Positions 8,983 to 18,160 of a stretch of DNA of 64,000 bases are shown here, piece after piece. Below the pieces are notes generated by a model. The model was given only the letters and a program-made list of their open reading frames with translations, did not search any database and was not told the DNA's origin. This DNA comes from Nocardioides glacieisoli (GTDB lineage: Bacteria > Actinomycetota > Actinomycetes > Propionibacteriales > Nocardioidaceae), in contig NZ_SDWS01000005.1 in the NCBI RefSeq assembly GCF_004137245.1, positions 124,001-188,000 of the forward strand, read 5' to 3'. Made by a program: the position numbers and the translations under genes. How positions within the stretch are numbered: the first letter of the stretch is position 1; each line of letters opens with the position of its first letter.

Positions 8983-9197
8983 CGCCGCGCCGGCGGATCG
9001 ACGCCGAAACGCAGAAGCGTGGCCCCATGCCCTACTGTTGTCGGTGTTGAAGGGTCGGCCCCCGGGTCGTCCTGGCCGCACAAGACGTGTGGCTCGTGTT
9101 CTTACTCCTGGTTTTCGGTTCGCTGGACTCCATCAGGTGGATGTCTTCAGCAGGTCGCCGGCACACAGCCCGCGAACGAAAACAAAGGAAAAGCATC

Positions 9198-9401
9198 ATG
9201 GCTTCAGGAACTGTCAAGTGGTTCAACGCTGACAAGGGCTTCGGCTTCATCGCTCAGGACGGTGGCGGCGAGGACGTGTTCGTCCACTTCTCCGCGATCC
9301 AGAGCAACGGCTACAAGTCGCTCGACGAGAACCAGAAGGTCGAGTTCGACCTCGCCCAGGGCCCCAAGGGTCCCCAGGCTGAGAACGTTCGCGTCTCCTG
9401 A
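9198..9401 (+). CDS. cold-shock protein, CspA family
   Basis: A 67-residue single-stranded nucleic-acid binding protein of the cold-shock family (OB fold), an RNA chaperone. RNP1 is KGFGFI at residues 15-20 and RNP2 is VFVHF further on; [15 protein letters not shown] is the family signature. The ATG at 9198 follows AAAGGA with an 8-base gap. The preceding 215 bases carry no gene and are less GC-rich than the neighbours. A long 5' leader is usual for cold-inducible csp genes, so post-transcriptional control is plausible but not shown. A strong hairpin follows the stop. Confidence 0.96.
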   Translation: MASGTVKWFNADKGFGFIAQDGGGEDVFVHFSAIQSNGYKSLDENQKVEFDLAQGPKGPQAENVRVS

Positions 9402-9413
9402 TCTGACTCACTG

Positions 9414-9446
9414 AGAGCCCCCGACCGCCTGGCGGTCGGGGGCTCT
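9414..9446 (+). terminator. intrinsic terminator of the cold-shock gene
   Basis: Perfect 15-base stem (9414-9428 with 9432-9446) with a 3-base loop, 12 bases after the stop codon and followed by TTGTG. It is GC-rich and very stable. Confidence 0.9.
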
Positions 9447-9583
9447 TGTGCGTCCGTTGCAGTGGTCCAGACAGCTGCGGCGGCGAACCTCCGAGGACCC
9501 TGCGGTGTCGCGGTCCTTCCGGCCCGGCAGCGGGGTGCCTAGCATCGGTGGGCCCGGGGGACTCCGACTCGAAGGACATGTTG

Positions 9584-10447
9584 ATGCGATCTCGACTCAA
9601 GGCAGCGCTGGCTGTGCTGCTCACCGCGCTGACGCTGAGTGCGATGGCGGCCGCTCCGGCCGGCGCCGTCACCGGCGGTACGGCGGACGGCGAGGCCCAC
9701 CCCAACGTGGGCCTGATCCTCTACTACAGCGCCGACGGGCGGTTCCGCTGCTCGGCCACGCTCGTCACCCCGACGGTGCTGCTCACCGCCGCGCACTGCA
9801 CGGACGGCACGGTCGGCAAGACGCTGGTGTCGTTCAAGTCCGTCATCGCCGAGAAGGCACCCTCGGGCTTCCCGGTCGCGGCAGACGAGGAGGCCGGCTA
9901 CACCCAGCTCGAGCTCGAGAAGGCCGGCTTCCTGTCCGGCACGGCCTACACGCACCCCGACTACTCCGACTTCACCGACCTCGACAACTGGAACGACGTC
10001 GGCGTCATCGTCCTCGACAGGCCCGTCGAGGGCATCACGCCGGCGAAGGTCGCGCCGCTCGGCTACCTCGACGCCTACGCGCAGCCGAAGCTCAACAAGA
10101 CGATCTTCACGTCGGTCGGCTACGGCACGGAGGTCCGCAAGCCCGACTCGGGTCCGCAGACGCCGACGGCGCAGACCTACCCGCTGATCCGGCGCAACGC
10201 CGACCAGCCCGGGCAGAAGCTGACCACCCAGATCCTCCAGCTCAACGGCAACGTCAACGACACGCGCGGCACCGGCGGCACGTGCTTCGGCGACTCGGGT
10301 GGCCCGACGTTCCTCAACGGCTACGTCGTGACCGTGACGAGCTACGCCTACACCAACAACTGCCGCTACCTCGGCGGCTACCAGCGCGTCGACATCGACG
10401 CCGCGCAGGACTGGCTGGCGAAGTTCGGGGTCTTCCCGGCGGCCTGA
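9584..10447 (+). CDS. secreted trypsin-like serine protease (S1 family)
   Basis: A 287-residue exported protease. Residues 1-28 are a Sec signal peptide (RSRLK, hydrophobic core, AGA), after which the mature chain begins VTGGTA, resembling the IVGG start of trypsins. The catalytic triad is H71 in LLTAAHC, D138 in NDVGV and S238 in CFGDSGGP. C56/C72 and C234/C260 could form disulfides. Of two nearby ATG codons the second (9584) is preferred, because GAAGGA lies 7 bases upstream of it and only one base from the first. It is flanked by hairpins on both sides and so is monocistronic. The substrate is unknown. Confidence 0.9.
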   Translation: MRSRLKAALAVLLTALTLSAMAAAPAGAVTGGTADGEAHPNVGLILYYSADGRFRCSATLVTPTVLLTAAHCTDGTVGKTLVSFKSVIAEKAPSGFPVAADEEAGYTQLELEKAGFLSGTAYTHPDYSDFTDLDNWNDVGVIVLDRPVEGITPAKVAPLGYLDAYAQPKLNKTIFTSVGYGTEVRKPDSGPQTPTAQTYPLIRRNADQPGQKLTTQILQLNGNVNDTRGTGGTCFGDSGGPTFLNGYVVTVTSYAYTNNCRYLGGYQRVDIDAAQDWLAKFGVFPAA

Positions 10448-10459
10448 CGCCTCCGCGCA

Positions 10460-10493
10460 AGAGCCCTCGACCGCTGCGGCGGTCGGGGGCTCT
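10460..10493 (+). terminator. intrinsic terminator of the protease gene
   Basis: A 15-base stem (10460-10474 with 10479-10493) with one G-U pair and a 4-base loop, 12 bases after the protease stop. The stem sequence is nearly the same as that of the cold-shock terminator at 9414-9446. Confidence 0.88.
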
Positions 10494-10517
10494 TCCGCGT
10501 CGTGGGAGGGTTCGCGC

Positions 10518-11327
10518 ATGCTGCCTGACGCCTTCAGTCTCGCCGGACGGGTCGCCTGGGTCACGGGCGCGGGCTCGCCGGACGGGATCGGCTTCGCGAC
10601 CGCGTCGCTCCTCGGCGCTCTCGGCGCGAACATCGCGCTGGGTGCGATGTCGGCACGCGTGGACGACCGGGTGGCCGAGCTGACCGAGCGGGGCGTCCGG
10701 GCCGTCGGTGTCGTCGCGGACCTCACCGACGAGGACCAGGTGCGGGACGCCCATGCGCACGTGGTCGACGCGCTCGGCGCCCCGACCATCCTCGTCAACA
10801 ACGCCGGTATGACCAGCACGAGCGCGCCTGCCTTCGGCCGTGAGTCCGGCAGTGGTGCCGAGACCGGCGGTGTCGACGGGCTCGCCTACGACCGGTGGCG
10901 TACGGCGCTGTCCCGCAACCTCGACACCGCGTTCCTGGCGACGCGTGAGGTCCTGCCCGGCATGCGCGAGGCGGGGTGGGGGCGGGTCGTGATGGTGTCG
11001 TCCGTGACGGGTGCCGTCATGGCGATGCGCGACGAGGCGGCCTACGCCGCTGCCAAGGCCGGCATGCTCGGCCTCGCACGGTCGGTGGCGCTCGACCATG
11101 CCGCCGACGGCATCACCGCCAACGCCGTCGCACCCGGGTGGATCGCCACCGGCAGCCAGACCGACGACGAGGTGCGGCAGGGACGACGTACGCCGATGAG
11201 CAGGAGCGCGACGCCCGACGAGGTGGCTGCCGCCATCGCCTTCCTCTGCACGCCCGGCTCGTCCTACGTCACCGGGCAGTGCGTCGTCGTTGACGGCGGC
11301 AACAGCATCGCCGAGGAGCGGGCCTAG
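10518..11327 (+). CDS. short-chain dehydrogenase/reductase (FabG-like)
   Basis: Classical SDR of 269 residues. The cofactor motif TGAGSPDGIG is at 16-25 and NNAG at 94-97, with the catalytic serine in MVSSVTG (about 161) and Y176/K180 in AAYAAAK. The C-terminal YVTGQCVVVDGG is the usual FabG-type ending. The extra residues in TGAGSPDGIG and the insertion around 105-120 set it apart from FabG proper. The likely activity is oxidation or reduction of a ketone or alcohol with NAD(P). Its TAG stop lies in the same CTAG as the stop of the convergent aldo-keto reductase gene. Confidence 0.86.
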   Translation: MLPDAFSLAGRVAWVTGAGSPDGIGFATASLLGALGANIALGAMSARVDDRVAELTERGVRAVGVVADLTDEDQVRDAHAHVVDALGAPTILVNNAGMTSTSAPAFGRESGSGAETGGVDGLAYDRWRTALSRNLDTAFLATREVLPGMREAGWGRVVMVSSVTGAVMAMRDEAAYAAAKAGMLGLARSVALDHAADGITANAVAPGWIATGSQTDDEVRQGRRTPMSRSATPDEVAAAIAFLCTPGSSYVTGQCVVVDGGNSIAEERA

Positions 11328-12118
11328 CTGCCGAGCCCGTCGAGCGTCGTCATGTCCTCGGCGCTGAGCTCGAAGCCGCCGACGTCGGCGTTGGAGCGGA
11401 TGCGGTCGGCGTTGACGGACTTCGGGATGACGACGGTCTCGTGCTGGAGGTGCCAGCGAATGATCACCTGGGCCGGGGTGCGGTCCAGTCGCTCTGCGAT
11501 CTCGACGATCACCGGGTGGTCGAGGGTGCCGCCGCGGAGCGCGCTGTAGCCCTCGAGCGCGACGCCGCGGTCGCGGTGGTCGCCGACGGTCTGCGCGTCG
11601 AAGAGCAGCGGACTCCAACGGATCTGGTTGATGGCCGGCGCCTCGCCGGTCGCCTGGGTGACCTCGTCGAGGAGGGCTGCGTCGAAGTTGCTTACGCCGA
11701 TCTCCTTGGTGAGTCCGGCGTCGCGCGCCTCGATGAACGCCTTCCACAGGTCGGTGTTCACGGACCCGCTGCCCGGCCAGTGGATGAGCCACAGGTCGAC
11801 GTGGTCGAGCTGCAACAGCTCGAGGCTCTTCTTCAGGGTGTCGAGCTCCTTGCCCGCGTTGTCCGGCGGGCACTTCGTCGTCACGAACACCTGGTCACGC
11901 GGTACGCCGCTCTCGGCCAGCGCCCGCCCGACCTCCGCCTCGTTGCCGTACACCGTCGCGGTGTCGAGGTGGCGGTAGCCGGCCTCCAGAGCAGCCGCGG
12001 TTGCGCGTACGGCGTCGTCGCCCTTGATCTGCCAGGTGCCGAAGCCGAGGAGCGGAATCGTGGATCCGCCGCTGAGGGTGAGGGTCTGGCCGGGAAGTTG
12101 GAGAGCGTCGTTGGTCAT
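11324..12118 (-). CDS. aldo/keto reductase (2,5-diketo-D-gluconate reductase-like)
   Basis: A 264-residue aldo/keto reductase with the tetrad D52 and Y57 (HLDTATVYGNE), K82 (VTTKCPP) and H113 (WLIHWPG). The C-terminal HLQHETVVIPKSVNADRI is the NADPH-binding region of the AKR3/AKR5 type. It belongs to a different subfamily from the reductase at 4466, being shorter and lacking the large loop. The ATG at 12118 gives MTNDALQLPG; an in-frame GTG at 12157 would add 13 residues without family support. It is convergent with the SDR gene, the two stop codons sharing a CTAG palindrome. Confidence 0.85.
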   Translation of the reverse strand: MTNDALQLPGQTLTLSGGSTIPLLGFGTWQIKGDDAVRATAAALEAGYRHLDTATVYGNEAEVGRALAESGVPRDQVFVTTKCPPDNAGKELDTLKKSLELLQLDHVDLWLIHWPGSGSVNTDLWKAFIEARDAGLTKEIGVSNFDAALLDEVTQATGEAPAINQIRWSPLLFDAQTVGDHRDRGVALEGYSALRGGTLDHPVIVEIAERLDRTPAQVIIRWHLQHETVVIPKSVNADRIRSNADVGGFELSAEDMTTLDGLGS

Positions 12119-12212
12119 GCGTTCGACACTAGCCACGGCTCCACTGGCCTCGGTCACCCTTGAGGACGAGTGGGCGGATCAATCCGTTGCTTGTCGTAAG
12201 CGGCGGGGTGGG

Positions 12213-13610
12213 TTAGGGCAAACCCGCCCGCTCGACCGGCAATCGGGCGCGCACGGCTGTAGCGCCCGGCTCTGACTCCACCCCGATCTCACCCCCGTGC
12301 CGCTCGACGACGATCCGCCGGGAGATGTCGAGGCCCAACCCCGTCCCTTTCCCGACCTCCTTGGTCGTGAAGAAGGGCTCGAAGGCGTGCGCGGCGACCT
12401 CGTCGGTCAGGCCGTGGCCGGTGTCGCAGATCTCGACGACGACGTGGTGCTCGTCGGCGTACGTCCTCACCGTCAGGGTGCCGCCGCCGGCCATGGCGTC
12501 GACGGCGTTGTCGATGAGGTTCGTCCAGACCTGGTTGAGTTCGGCGGGGTTGGCGGTGATGGTGGGGACGGAGTCGTCGTACTGGCGGACCACCGTGATC
12601 CCGCCGTCGCGCAGTTTGTGGCCGAGCATGATGAGAGTGCTCTCGACGCCGTCGGCGACGCGCACCTCTTGGACGGCCGCGCGGTCCATCTGGGAGTACG
12701 ACTTCACGGCCGAGACGAGGTCGGAGATGCGGCGGGTGGAGTCCTGCGCCTCGTTGATGAGCGCCGTCGTCGTGACGGCAGAGGCCACCCACTCGAGCCC
12801 GGCCTGAAGGCCGGCCCCTGACAGTGCGGAAGCCGCGCGCGACAGCCAGGCAGGAGAGACGCCCACGGCAGCGAGGGGAGGGGCGATCGTCCACGAGCGG
12901 TCGATCGAATGGTCCTCCAGCCAGTCCGTCAGCGACTCCTCGAGGTCGGACAGCGCGACCCCGGTCGGGGCGGACGACGGATCGATCGAGCGCCGCAGCT
13001 CGTCCAGGGCCGTGAACTGCGAGGCGTCGATGCCCGCTCCTGCCAGCCGTTGCAGCGAGGCGAAGACGTCGTCGCTCGACTGCTGCAGCGCGCCGACGGA
13101 GCGAACGGCGGCGGAGGCGGGGTTGTTGATCTCGTGCGCGAGCCCGGCGGCGAGCGTGCCGAGGGCGACGAGGGCCTCGCGCTCGCGGGCGTTGTGCTCG
13201 ATGCGGCGGGCTGTGGCGATCAGCCCGCACAGAAGGTGCACGGCGAACGGGAACCACTCCTGGCCGAAGCGCGCCAGCTCGGCGGCCGAGAGGCGGAAGA
13301 CGCGGCTCGACGCCATCACCCGCGCCGATCCCATGTAGACGCCGTGCTCGTCCCAGGCGCGGAAACCGCCCGCCCACTGGCCCGCGTTCTCGATGGTCAC
13401 CATCACGGCTTCCTCGTTGCCCACTCGCCGCACGACGTCGACGCAGCCCTCGAGCATCACCCACCAGTGCTCGGCCGGGCGACCCTCGTCGAACATCCGG
13501 TCACCGGGCTCGTACGTCACCTCCTCGCCTGCAGACGCCAGCTCGGCCACCTGCTCGTCGGTGAAGCCGTCCAGGATCGCGATCGCGCGCAGCTCGTCAG
13601 CAAGGCTCAT
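12213..13610 (-). CDS. cyclic-nucleotide-binding-domain histidine kinase
   Basis: A 465-residue cytoplasmic sensor kinase. Residues 10-125 form a cNMP-binding-like domain (EPGDRMFDEGRPAEHWWVML), without the full phosphate-binding cassette of CRP. The phosphoacceptor helix is LAAGLAHEINNPAS with H159. The ATPase has an N box in NLIDNAVDAM, a G1 box in CDTGHGL and a G2 box in GKGTGLGL. There is no transmembrane segment. The ATG overlaps the stop of the response regulator-flavoprotein gene (ATGA), so the two are translated together and presumably form one signalling pair. The ligand of the N-terminal domain is unknown. Confidence 0.88.
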   Translation of the reverse strand: MSLADELRAIAILDGFTDEQVAELASAGEEVTYEPGDRMFDEGRPAEHWWVMLEGCVDVVRRVGNEEAVMVTIENAGQWAGGFRAWDEHGVYMGSARVMASSRVFRLSAAELARFGQEWFPFAVHLLCGLIATARRIEHNAREREALVALGTLAAGLAHEINNPASAAVRSVGALQQSSDDVFASLQRLAGAGIDASQFTALDELRRSIDPSSAPTGVALSDLEESLTDWLEDHSIDRSWTIAPPLAAVGVSPAWLSRAASALSGAGLQAGLEWVASAVTTTALINEAQDSTRRISDLVSAVKSYSQMDRAAVQEVRVADGVESTLIMLGHKLRDGGITVVRQYDDSVPTITANPAELNQVWTNLIDNAVDAMAGGGTLTVRTYADEHHVVVEICDTGHGLTDEVAAHAFEPFFTTKEVGKGTGLGLDISRRIVVERHGGEIGVESEPGATAVRARLPVERAGLP

Positions 13611-15259
13611 GTCGCCGCCAGGTAGCGGTGGACGAGGTAGACCGACATCGCGCCCTCGCCGACGGCTGACGCGACGCGCTTCATCGAGTCACGACGTACG
13701 TCGCCCGCGGCGAAGACGCCGGGCACGCTGGTCTCCAGCGCGAACGGGCCGCGCTCCAGCGGCCAAGCAGTCGAAGCGGGCAGGTCGGGGCCGGTCAGCA
13801 CGAAGCCCCGCTCGTCGCGGGCGACCGACGAACCGAGCCACTCCGTCCGCGGCGCCGCGCCGATGAAGATGAACACCGAGCTGGTGTCGACCTCGTCGGC
13901 GGGACCCGACGAGCACAGCGTGATGCCCTCGAGGTGCCCGTCCCCGCGGGTGCCGACGATCTCGGTCTGCAGCCGGACCTCGACGTTGGGGGCGTCGTGG
14001 ATGCGGGTCACGAGGTACTGCGACATCGACGCCTCCAGCGACGTGCCGCGCACGACGAGGACGACCTTCCGCGCATAGCGAGCGAAGTTGAGCACGGCCT
14101 GCCCGGCCGAGTTCGCCGCGCCGACGACGTACACGTCCTCCCCGACGGTCTGCGTCGCCTCGCTCGCGCTGGCGCCGTAGTAGATGCCCCTGCCGACGAA
14201 GTCGTCGAGGCCGGGTGCGTCGAGGCGGCGGTAGGACACCCCGCTGGCCACCAGGACCGCGCGGGCCTCGATGTCGGCTGAGCCGTCGAGCAGCACCGCG
14301 CGCACGGGGCCGCGGGTCTCGAAGCCGACGACGTCGCGCGCCAGCACCATCTCCGCGCCGAACCGCGATGCCTGCGCGACCGCGCGGTGCGTGAGGTCGG
14401 CGCCGGAGAGGCCCTTGGGGAAGCCGAGGTAGTTCTCGATCGACGCGCTCTGCCCGGCCTGGCCGCCTGGCGCGTCGCGCTCCACGACGACGACCTGCAA
14501 CCCCTCGGAGGCGGCGTACACCGCAGCCGCGAGGCCGGCCGGCCCGGCGCCGACGACGCAGAGGTCGTAGAGCGGCTTGGTCGCCCGGGTGCTCAGGCCG
14601 AGTGCGGCGGCGAGCTCGATCGTGGTGGGGGAGCGGAGCACCGACCCGTCGGGTAGGGCCACCACGGGGAGCTCGCCCTCGCCGGCGACCTCGAGCAGCC
14701 GCGTCGCCTCGTCGCCCGCTCCCATTCCCTCTGCGTCGACCTCGAGCCAGCGGTAGGGCACGTGGTTGTGGGTGAGGAACGTCTTGACCTCGTGGGTCCG
14801 GTCGGACCAGCGGTGGCCGACGACACGCACCTCGGAGTCGCGGTCGGGATGGCCGTGCGCCCAGTCGCGCAGCAGCTCGTCGAGCACGGGGTAGAGCCGG
14901 TCCTCGGGCGGGTCCCACGGCTTCATCAGGTAGTAGTCGAGCGCGATGTCGTTGATCGCGCGGATCGCGACGTCGGTGTCTGCGTACGCCGTCAGCAGGC
15001 ACAGCTTGGTGTCGGGCGACTGCTCGCGCACCTGCTGCAGCACCTCGATGCCGGTCATCCCGGGCATCCGCTGGTCGCTGACGACGGCCGCGATCGGACG
15101 GTCCTTCAGCAGCTGGTCGGCGAGGATCTCCAGCGCCTCGGGCCCGGACGTCGCGCGCAGGACGCGGTAGTCCTCGCCGTACCTCTGGCGCAGGTCGCGC
15201 ACGACGGCACCGACCACCGCGACGTCATCGTCGACCGCGAGGATGGCGGGCTTCGCCAT
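13607..15259 (-). CDS. response regulator fused to thioredoxin-reductase-like flavoprotein
   Basis: A 550-residue fusion. Residues 1-130 are a receiver domain with D11, phosphoacceptor D62 (VVSDQRMPG), T90 and K113. Residues 140-220 look like a small thioredoxin or glutaredoxin-like fold without a CxxC. Residues 230-550 resemble thioredoxin reductase, with FAD motif GAGPAG at 237-242 and NADPH motif VVGAANSAG at 378-386. Where thioredoxin reductase has its redox CxxC, this protein has YGASASEA (361-368), so it cannot be a classical disulfide reductase. The ATG at 15259 is chosen over a GTG at 15265 because GGGAGG is 5 bases upstream. It is coupled to the kinase gene downstream. Confidence 0.87.
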   Translation of the reverse strand: MAKPAILAVDDDVAVVGAVVRDLRQRYGEDYRVLRATSGPEALEILADQLLKDRPIAAVVSDQRMPGMTGIEVLQQVREQSPDTKLCLLTAYADTDVAIRAINDIALDYYLMKPWDPPEDRLYPVLDELLRDWAHGHPDRDSEVRVVGHRWSDRTHEVKTFLTHNHVPYRWLEVDAEGMGAGDEATRLLEVAGEGELPVVALPDGSVLRSPTTIELAAALGLSTRATKPLYDLCVVGAGPAGLAAAVYAASEGLQVVVVERDAPGGQAGQSASIENYLGFPKGLSGADLTHRAVAQASRFGAEMVLARDVVGFETRGPVRAVLLDGSADIEARAVLVASGVSYRRLDAPGLDDFVGRGIYYGASASEATQTVGEDVYVVGAANSAGQAVLNFARYARKVVLVVRGTSLEASMSQYLVTRIHDAPNVEVRLQTEIVGTRGDGHLEGITLCSSGPADEVDTSSVFIFIGAAPRTEWLGSSVARDERGFVLTGPDLPASTAWPLERGPFALETSVPGVFAAGDVRRDSMKRVASAVGEGAMSVYLVHRYLAAT

Positions 15260-15349
15260 CGGCACCTCCCCTCGTGTCGTCCGTCGGACGTTACGCCCGA
15301 CGGCGCGGGGGAAACAGGGTGGTCGAGACCAGTCGGGGCGGAGGTTCGG

Positions 15350-17827
15350 TCAGCAGGTGATGGACGTGGACGAGGTCCACGTGTCGTCGACCGTGACGGA
15401 GGCGCTGTGGAAGCCGCCAGTGAGGCTGAAGACCCGACGCGTCGAAATCAGGCTGCGGTTCGAGTAGCGAGTGACCGTCGTCGACCCGTCGACGACCATC
15501 TTCACCTCGTGGTCCTGGAACCCCCAGAACGAGTCGCTGGCAGGGTTGCCGACGAACAGGCCGACGGCGGCCTTGCCGTCGACGCACGTCGACCACGCCT
15601 GGACGCTGTTCACCGCGAGTGCGAGTCGTGCCCGGATCGGTACGCCGGCCGAGTCCCGACCGATGACCATCGGCAGCGTGGCACCGTCCGCGGGTGGCGT
15701 GCCGGTCAGGAGGCCGCTCGACGACAGGCTCAGCCACTGGGGAATCGGACCGTAGTCCGACATCGCGTCGGGCTGCCAGCCGTACGACCCCGGGAACGGC
15801 TGCTGCAGGTCGAGGCTGGCTGTCGGCTGGGAGACGACGCCGTTGTTCCACACCCGGAAGACGTCGGTGAAGGTGCCGGTGTACTCCTGGGGCGTCGGAG
15901 GCTCGGGGTCGGGCTCCGCTGCCTCGCAGGCGTCCCAGTGGAACAGCGGGATCGACACACCCAGGAACTTGTACTCCCAGCGCGTCACCCACACGTCGAG
16001 GAAGAGCTTCGCGGACGCCTCGGCGGCGAGCTCGAGGGAGCAGGTCACCGTGGCGGGAGAGGGCTGGTAGGTCAGCTCGCCGGTGAACGACAACCCGAGC
16101 TCGGCGCGTACGCCGATCGTGTCGAGGAAGCCGAACTCGGCGAAGCCGCCCGCACGCACGGTGATCGCGGCGCTGAGTCCACCGGTCACCTTCGGGGGAT
16201 CCGCGCTTCCGCTCGGAGTGCTCCGGCCGGGATTGTCGCCGCGCTGGATGTAGGAGTACCCGCGGTAGAGCCGTTGCTCGTAGGAGATCCGGCCACCGGC
16301 GCTCAGCTCGATGTCCAGGTACGGGCCGAAGTCGATCGTCGCGCCCGTCGTCCCGATCGGGATCGCGGGGATCTTCTTGTCGAGGAAGGTCTCGCTCAGG
16401 CCACACGACACTGCGCCGGACACGGTCGCGTCGTAGCTCAGCACCGGCTCCGCCCAGACGCCGACGTTGACGAACCCCTCCTGGAAGAAGCCCGGTGCCT
16501 GCATCTCGAAGACCGAACGGACCTCCTCGAACCTGATCTGGAAGTCGATGGACGTCACCAGGTCCTCGCGGGGGTTGCCCGACTTGTCCTTGCAGCTGAA
16601 CGCGCCCTTGAAGCCGTCGAAGACGCTCTTGGACGCGATGCCCTCGGAGGTGCGAGTGACGACTCGCGTCTCCCCGTCGTCATAGCGGACCCTCACCGAG
16701 GGCTCGGCGCTCTCGAGGGGGCCGGCGGTGCTGACGGAGAAGTCGTCGAGGACCTCGGTCAGCGGGACGGTCGTGAGGGAGAGGCGTACGGTCCCCGTCC
16801 CTGCGTCGTGGACCGGCGCGGCGGAGATGCGTCCGACCGTGCCGGCCGGCACGTGCGTCGACCCCGGCTCGACGTACACCCCGGTGCCCTGCGCGAGGTC
16901 GGCGAAGCGCGGTCCGTCGACGACCGTCAGGTCGACAGCGCCGCCCTGCTTCTGCGCGCCCACCACATCTGCTGCTTCCACGGTGATCGTGTCCGCGGCG
17001 GGAGTCACCGACGACGTCGGCTCGCTCGTCGGAAAGACGTAGGTGAAGTCCGCGCTGCTGGCTAGGGTGCCGGTGGCGGTCCGCAGGGTGATCGGTTCCG
17101 CACCCGCCGTCGGGCTGAACGGCGTCGTGAACCGCAACTGCGAGGCGCTCAGGACCTGCAGGTCGATCGCCTGCGACGCCCCGACCCAGACCTCCGCCAC
17201 GGCGAGGAGGTTGGTCCCGTCGACCGTCACGACCTCGCCGCCAAGGGCACTCCCGGACGTCGGAGTGACGGCAGAGACGCGGGGCTCGGCCGGTGTTGTG
17301 GGGACCGTGGGAGTCGGCGTCGGAACGGAGCTGGTGGGTGTCGACGTAGGTCTCGACGTCGGTGTGGCCGTCGCAGTCGGCTGCTGGACGGCGACGATCG
17401 TGGTCCTCCGCGACGGCGACGTGTAGGCCTTGAGCCGCTTGGCGCCGACCTTCGCCTTCGGCGCCCGGACCCGCCAGTCCACCCACCCGGCAGCCCCGGA
17501 CGCCGTCGTGGTGAACCGGTACGCACCGCGCTTGGTGGTGGTGCGCGCCCCGGAGGTCCGCCACGAGGTTGCTGTCGAGGTCCGGACCTGGAGGACGACC
17601 TTGCGCTTGACCTTCGTCGGCAGCTTGCCGGAGACGGTGGTCGGCGTGCCGGACGCAGCGGATGTCGGGGACACGATCGGGGTGTACGCCGAGGCTCGTT
17701 CGGCCCAATCGGGCAGCGAAGCCCCTGGCTCTGCCATGGCCGAGACCGCCAGGCCCAGCGCCAGGACGATCCCGCTGAGCACCGTGGTGCGCCGACGGGC
17801 ACGAGCCCGCAGAGCAGACGCCGACAT
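15350..17827 (-). CDS. large secreted IPT/TIG-domain protein of unknown function
   Basis: An 825-residue exported protein. Residues 1-35 carry an arginine-rich n-region and hydrophobic core (signal peptide). Residues 50-140 form a beta-rich domain (SPTSAASGTPTTVSGKLP start), followed by a threonine/proline-rich linker (about 148-180). An IPT/TIG immunoglobulin-like domain occupies 182-265 (VTPTSGSALGGEVVTVDGTN). The rest is a large beta-rich region, with a putative-Ig-like stretch near 690-740 (PQWLSLSSSGLLTGTPP) and a terminal cysteine. No enzymatic motif was seen. The start is preceded by GGGGGAA. A surface or adhesive role is inferred only from domain type. Confidence 0.72.
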   Translation of the reverse strand: MSASALRARARRRTTVLSGIVLALGLAVSAMAEPGASLPDWAERASAYTPIVSPTSAASGTPTTVSGKLPTKVKRKVVLQVRTSTATSWRTSGARTTTKRGAYRFTTTASGAAGWVDWRVRAPKAKVGAKRLKAYTSPSRRTTIVAVQQPTATATPTSRPTSTPTSSVPTPTPTVPTTPAEPRVSAVTPTSGSALGGEVVTVDGTNLLAVAEVWVGASQAIDLQVLSASQLRFTTPFSPTAGAEPITLRTATGTLASSADFTYVFPTSEPTSSVTPAADTITVEAADVVGAQKQGGAVDLTVVDGPRFADLAQGTGVYVEPGSTHVPAGTVGRISAAPVHDAGTGTVRLSLTTVPLTEVLDDFSVSTAGPLESAEPSVRVRYDDGETRVVTRTSEGIASKSVFDGFKGAFSCKDKSGNPREDLVTSIDFQIRFEEVRSVFEMQAPGFFQEGFVNVGVWAEPVLSYDATVSGAVSCGLSETFLDKKIPAIPIGTTGATIDFGPYLDIELSAGGRISYEQRLYRGYSYIQRGDNPGRSTPSGSADPPKVTGGLSAAITVRAGGFAEFGFLDTIGVRAELGLSFTGELTYQPSPATVTCSLELAAEASAKLFLDVWVTRWEYKFLGVSIPLFHWDACEAAEPDPEPPTPQEYTGTFTDVFRVWNNGVVSQPTASLDLQQPFPGSYGWQPDAMSDYGPIPQWLSLSSSGLLTGTPPADGATLPMVIGRDSAGVPIRARLALAVNSVQAWSTCVDGKAAVGLFVGNPASDSFWGFQDHEVKMVVDGSTTVTRYSNRSLISTRRVFSLTGGFHSASVTVDDTWTSSTSITC

Positions 17828-18160
17828 TGATTCCCCCAGCCACGTGCGAGTCAGCCGGGAGCCGCTCGTCGGGGGCTATTCGACCATTCCGGGGTCCGGT
17901 TCACACGTGTTTCCGCGTCACGTGGGACGGTCCGGTCGCGGTTCGCCCTCAGCCGGTACGGCGGGTGGCGTGCACCGCGCTCGCCGCGGCGTGGACGACG
18001 GTGGCGCTCAGCATCCCGAGGACCTGGGCGAACGAGCGGACGTAGAACGTGTTCACGGCTTCAGGTACCCGCGGTATGCGGTTTCATGCGCGCTGGCAGC
18101 CAACGCACATCTCGCGGATTCTCCACCACTGGCCCGCTGGCGGCGGGCACACTTCGTGGC
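17828..18160. other. 333-base intergenic region between divergent genes
   Basis: Separates the IPT/TIG gene (minus) from the NYN-LOTUS gene (plus), so it must contain both promoters. Short frames around 17940-18050 have no recognisable protein similarity or ribosome-binding site. No convincing promoter hexamers or hairpins were identified. Confidence 0.5.

Noticed and set aside
8983-9197. Riboswitch or defined cold-shock thermosensor before the csp gene
   Set aside because: The leader is long and less GC-rich, but I could not recognise a conserved fold; only a generic csp-type leader can be claimed.
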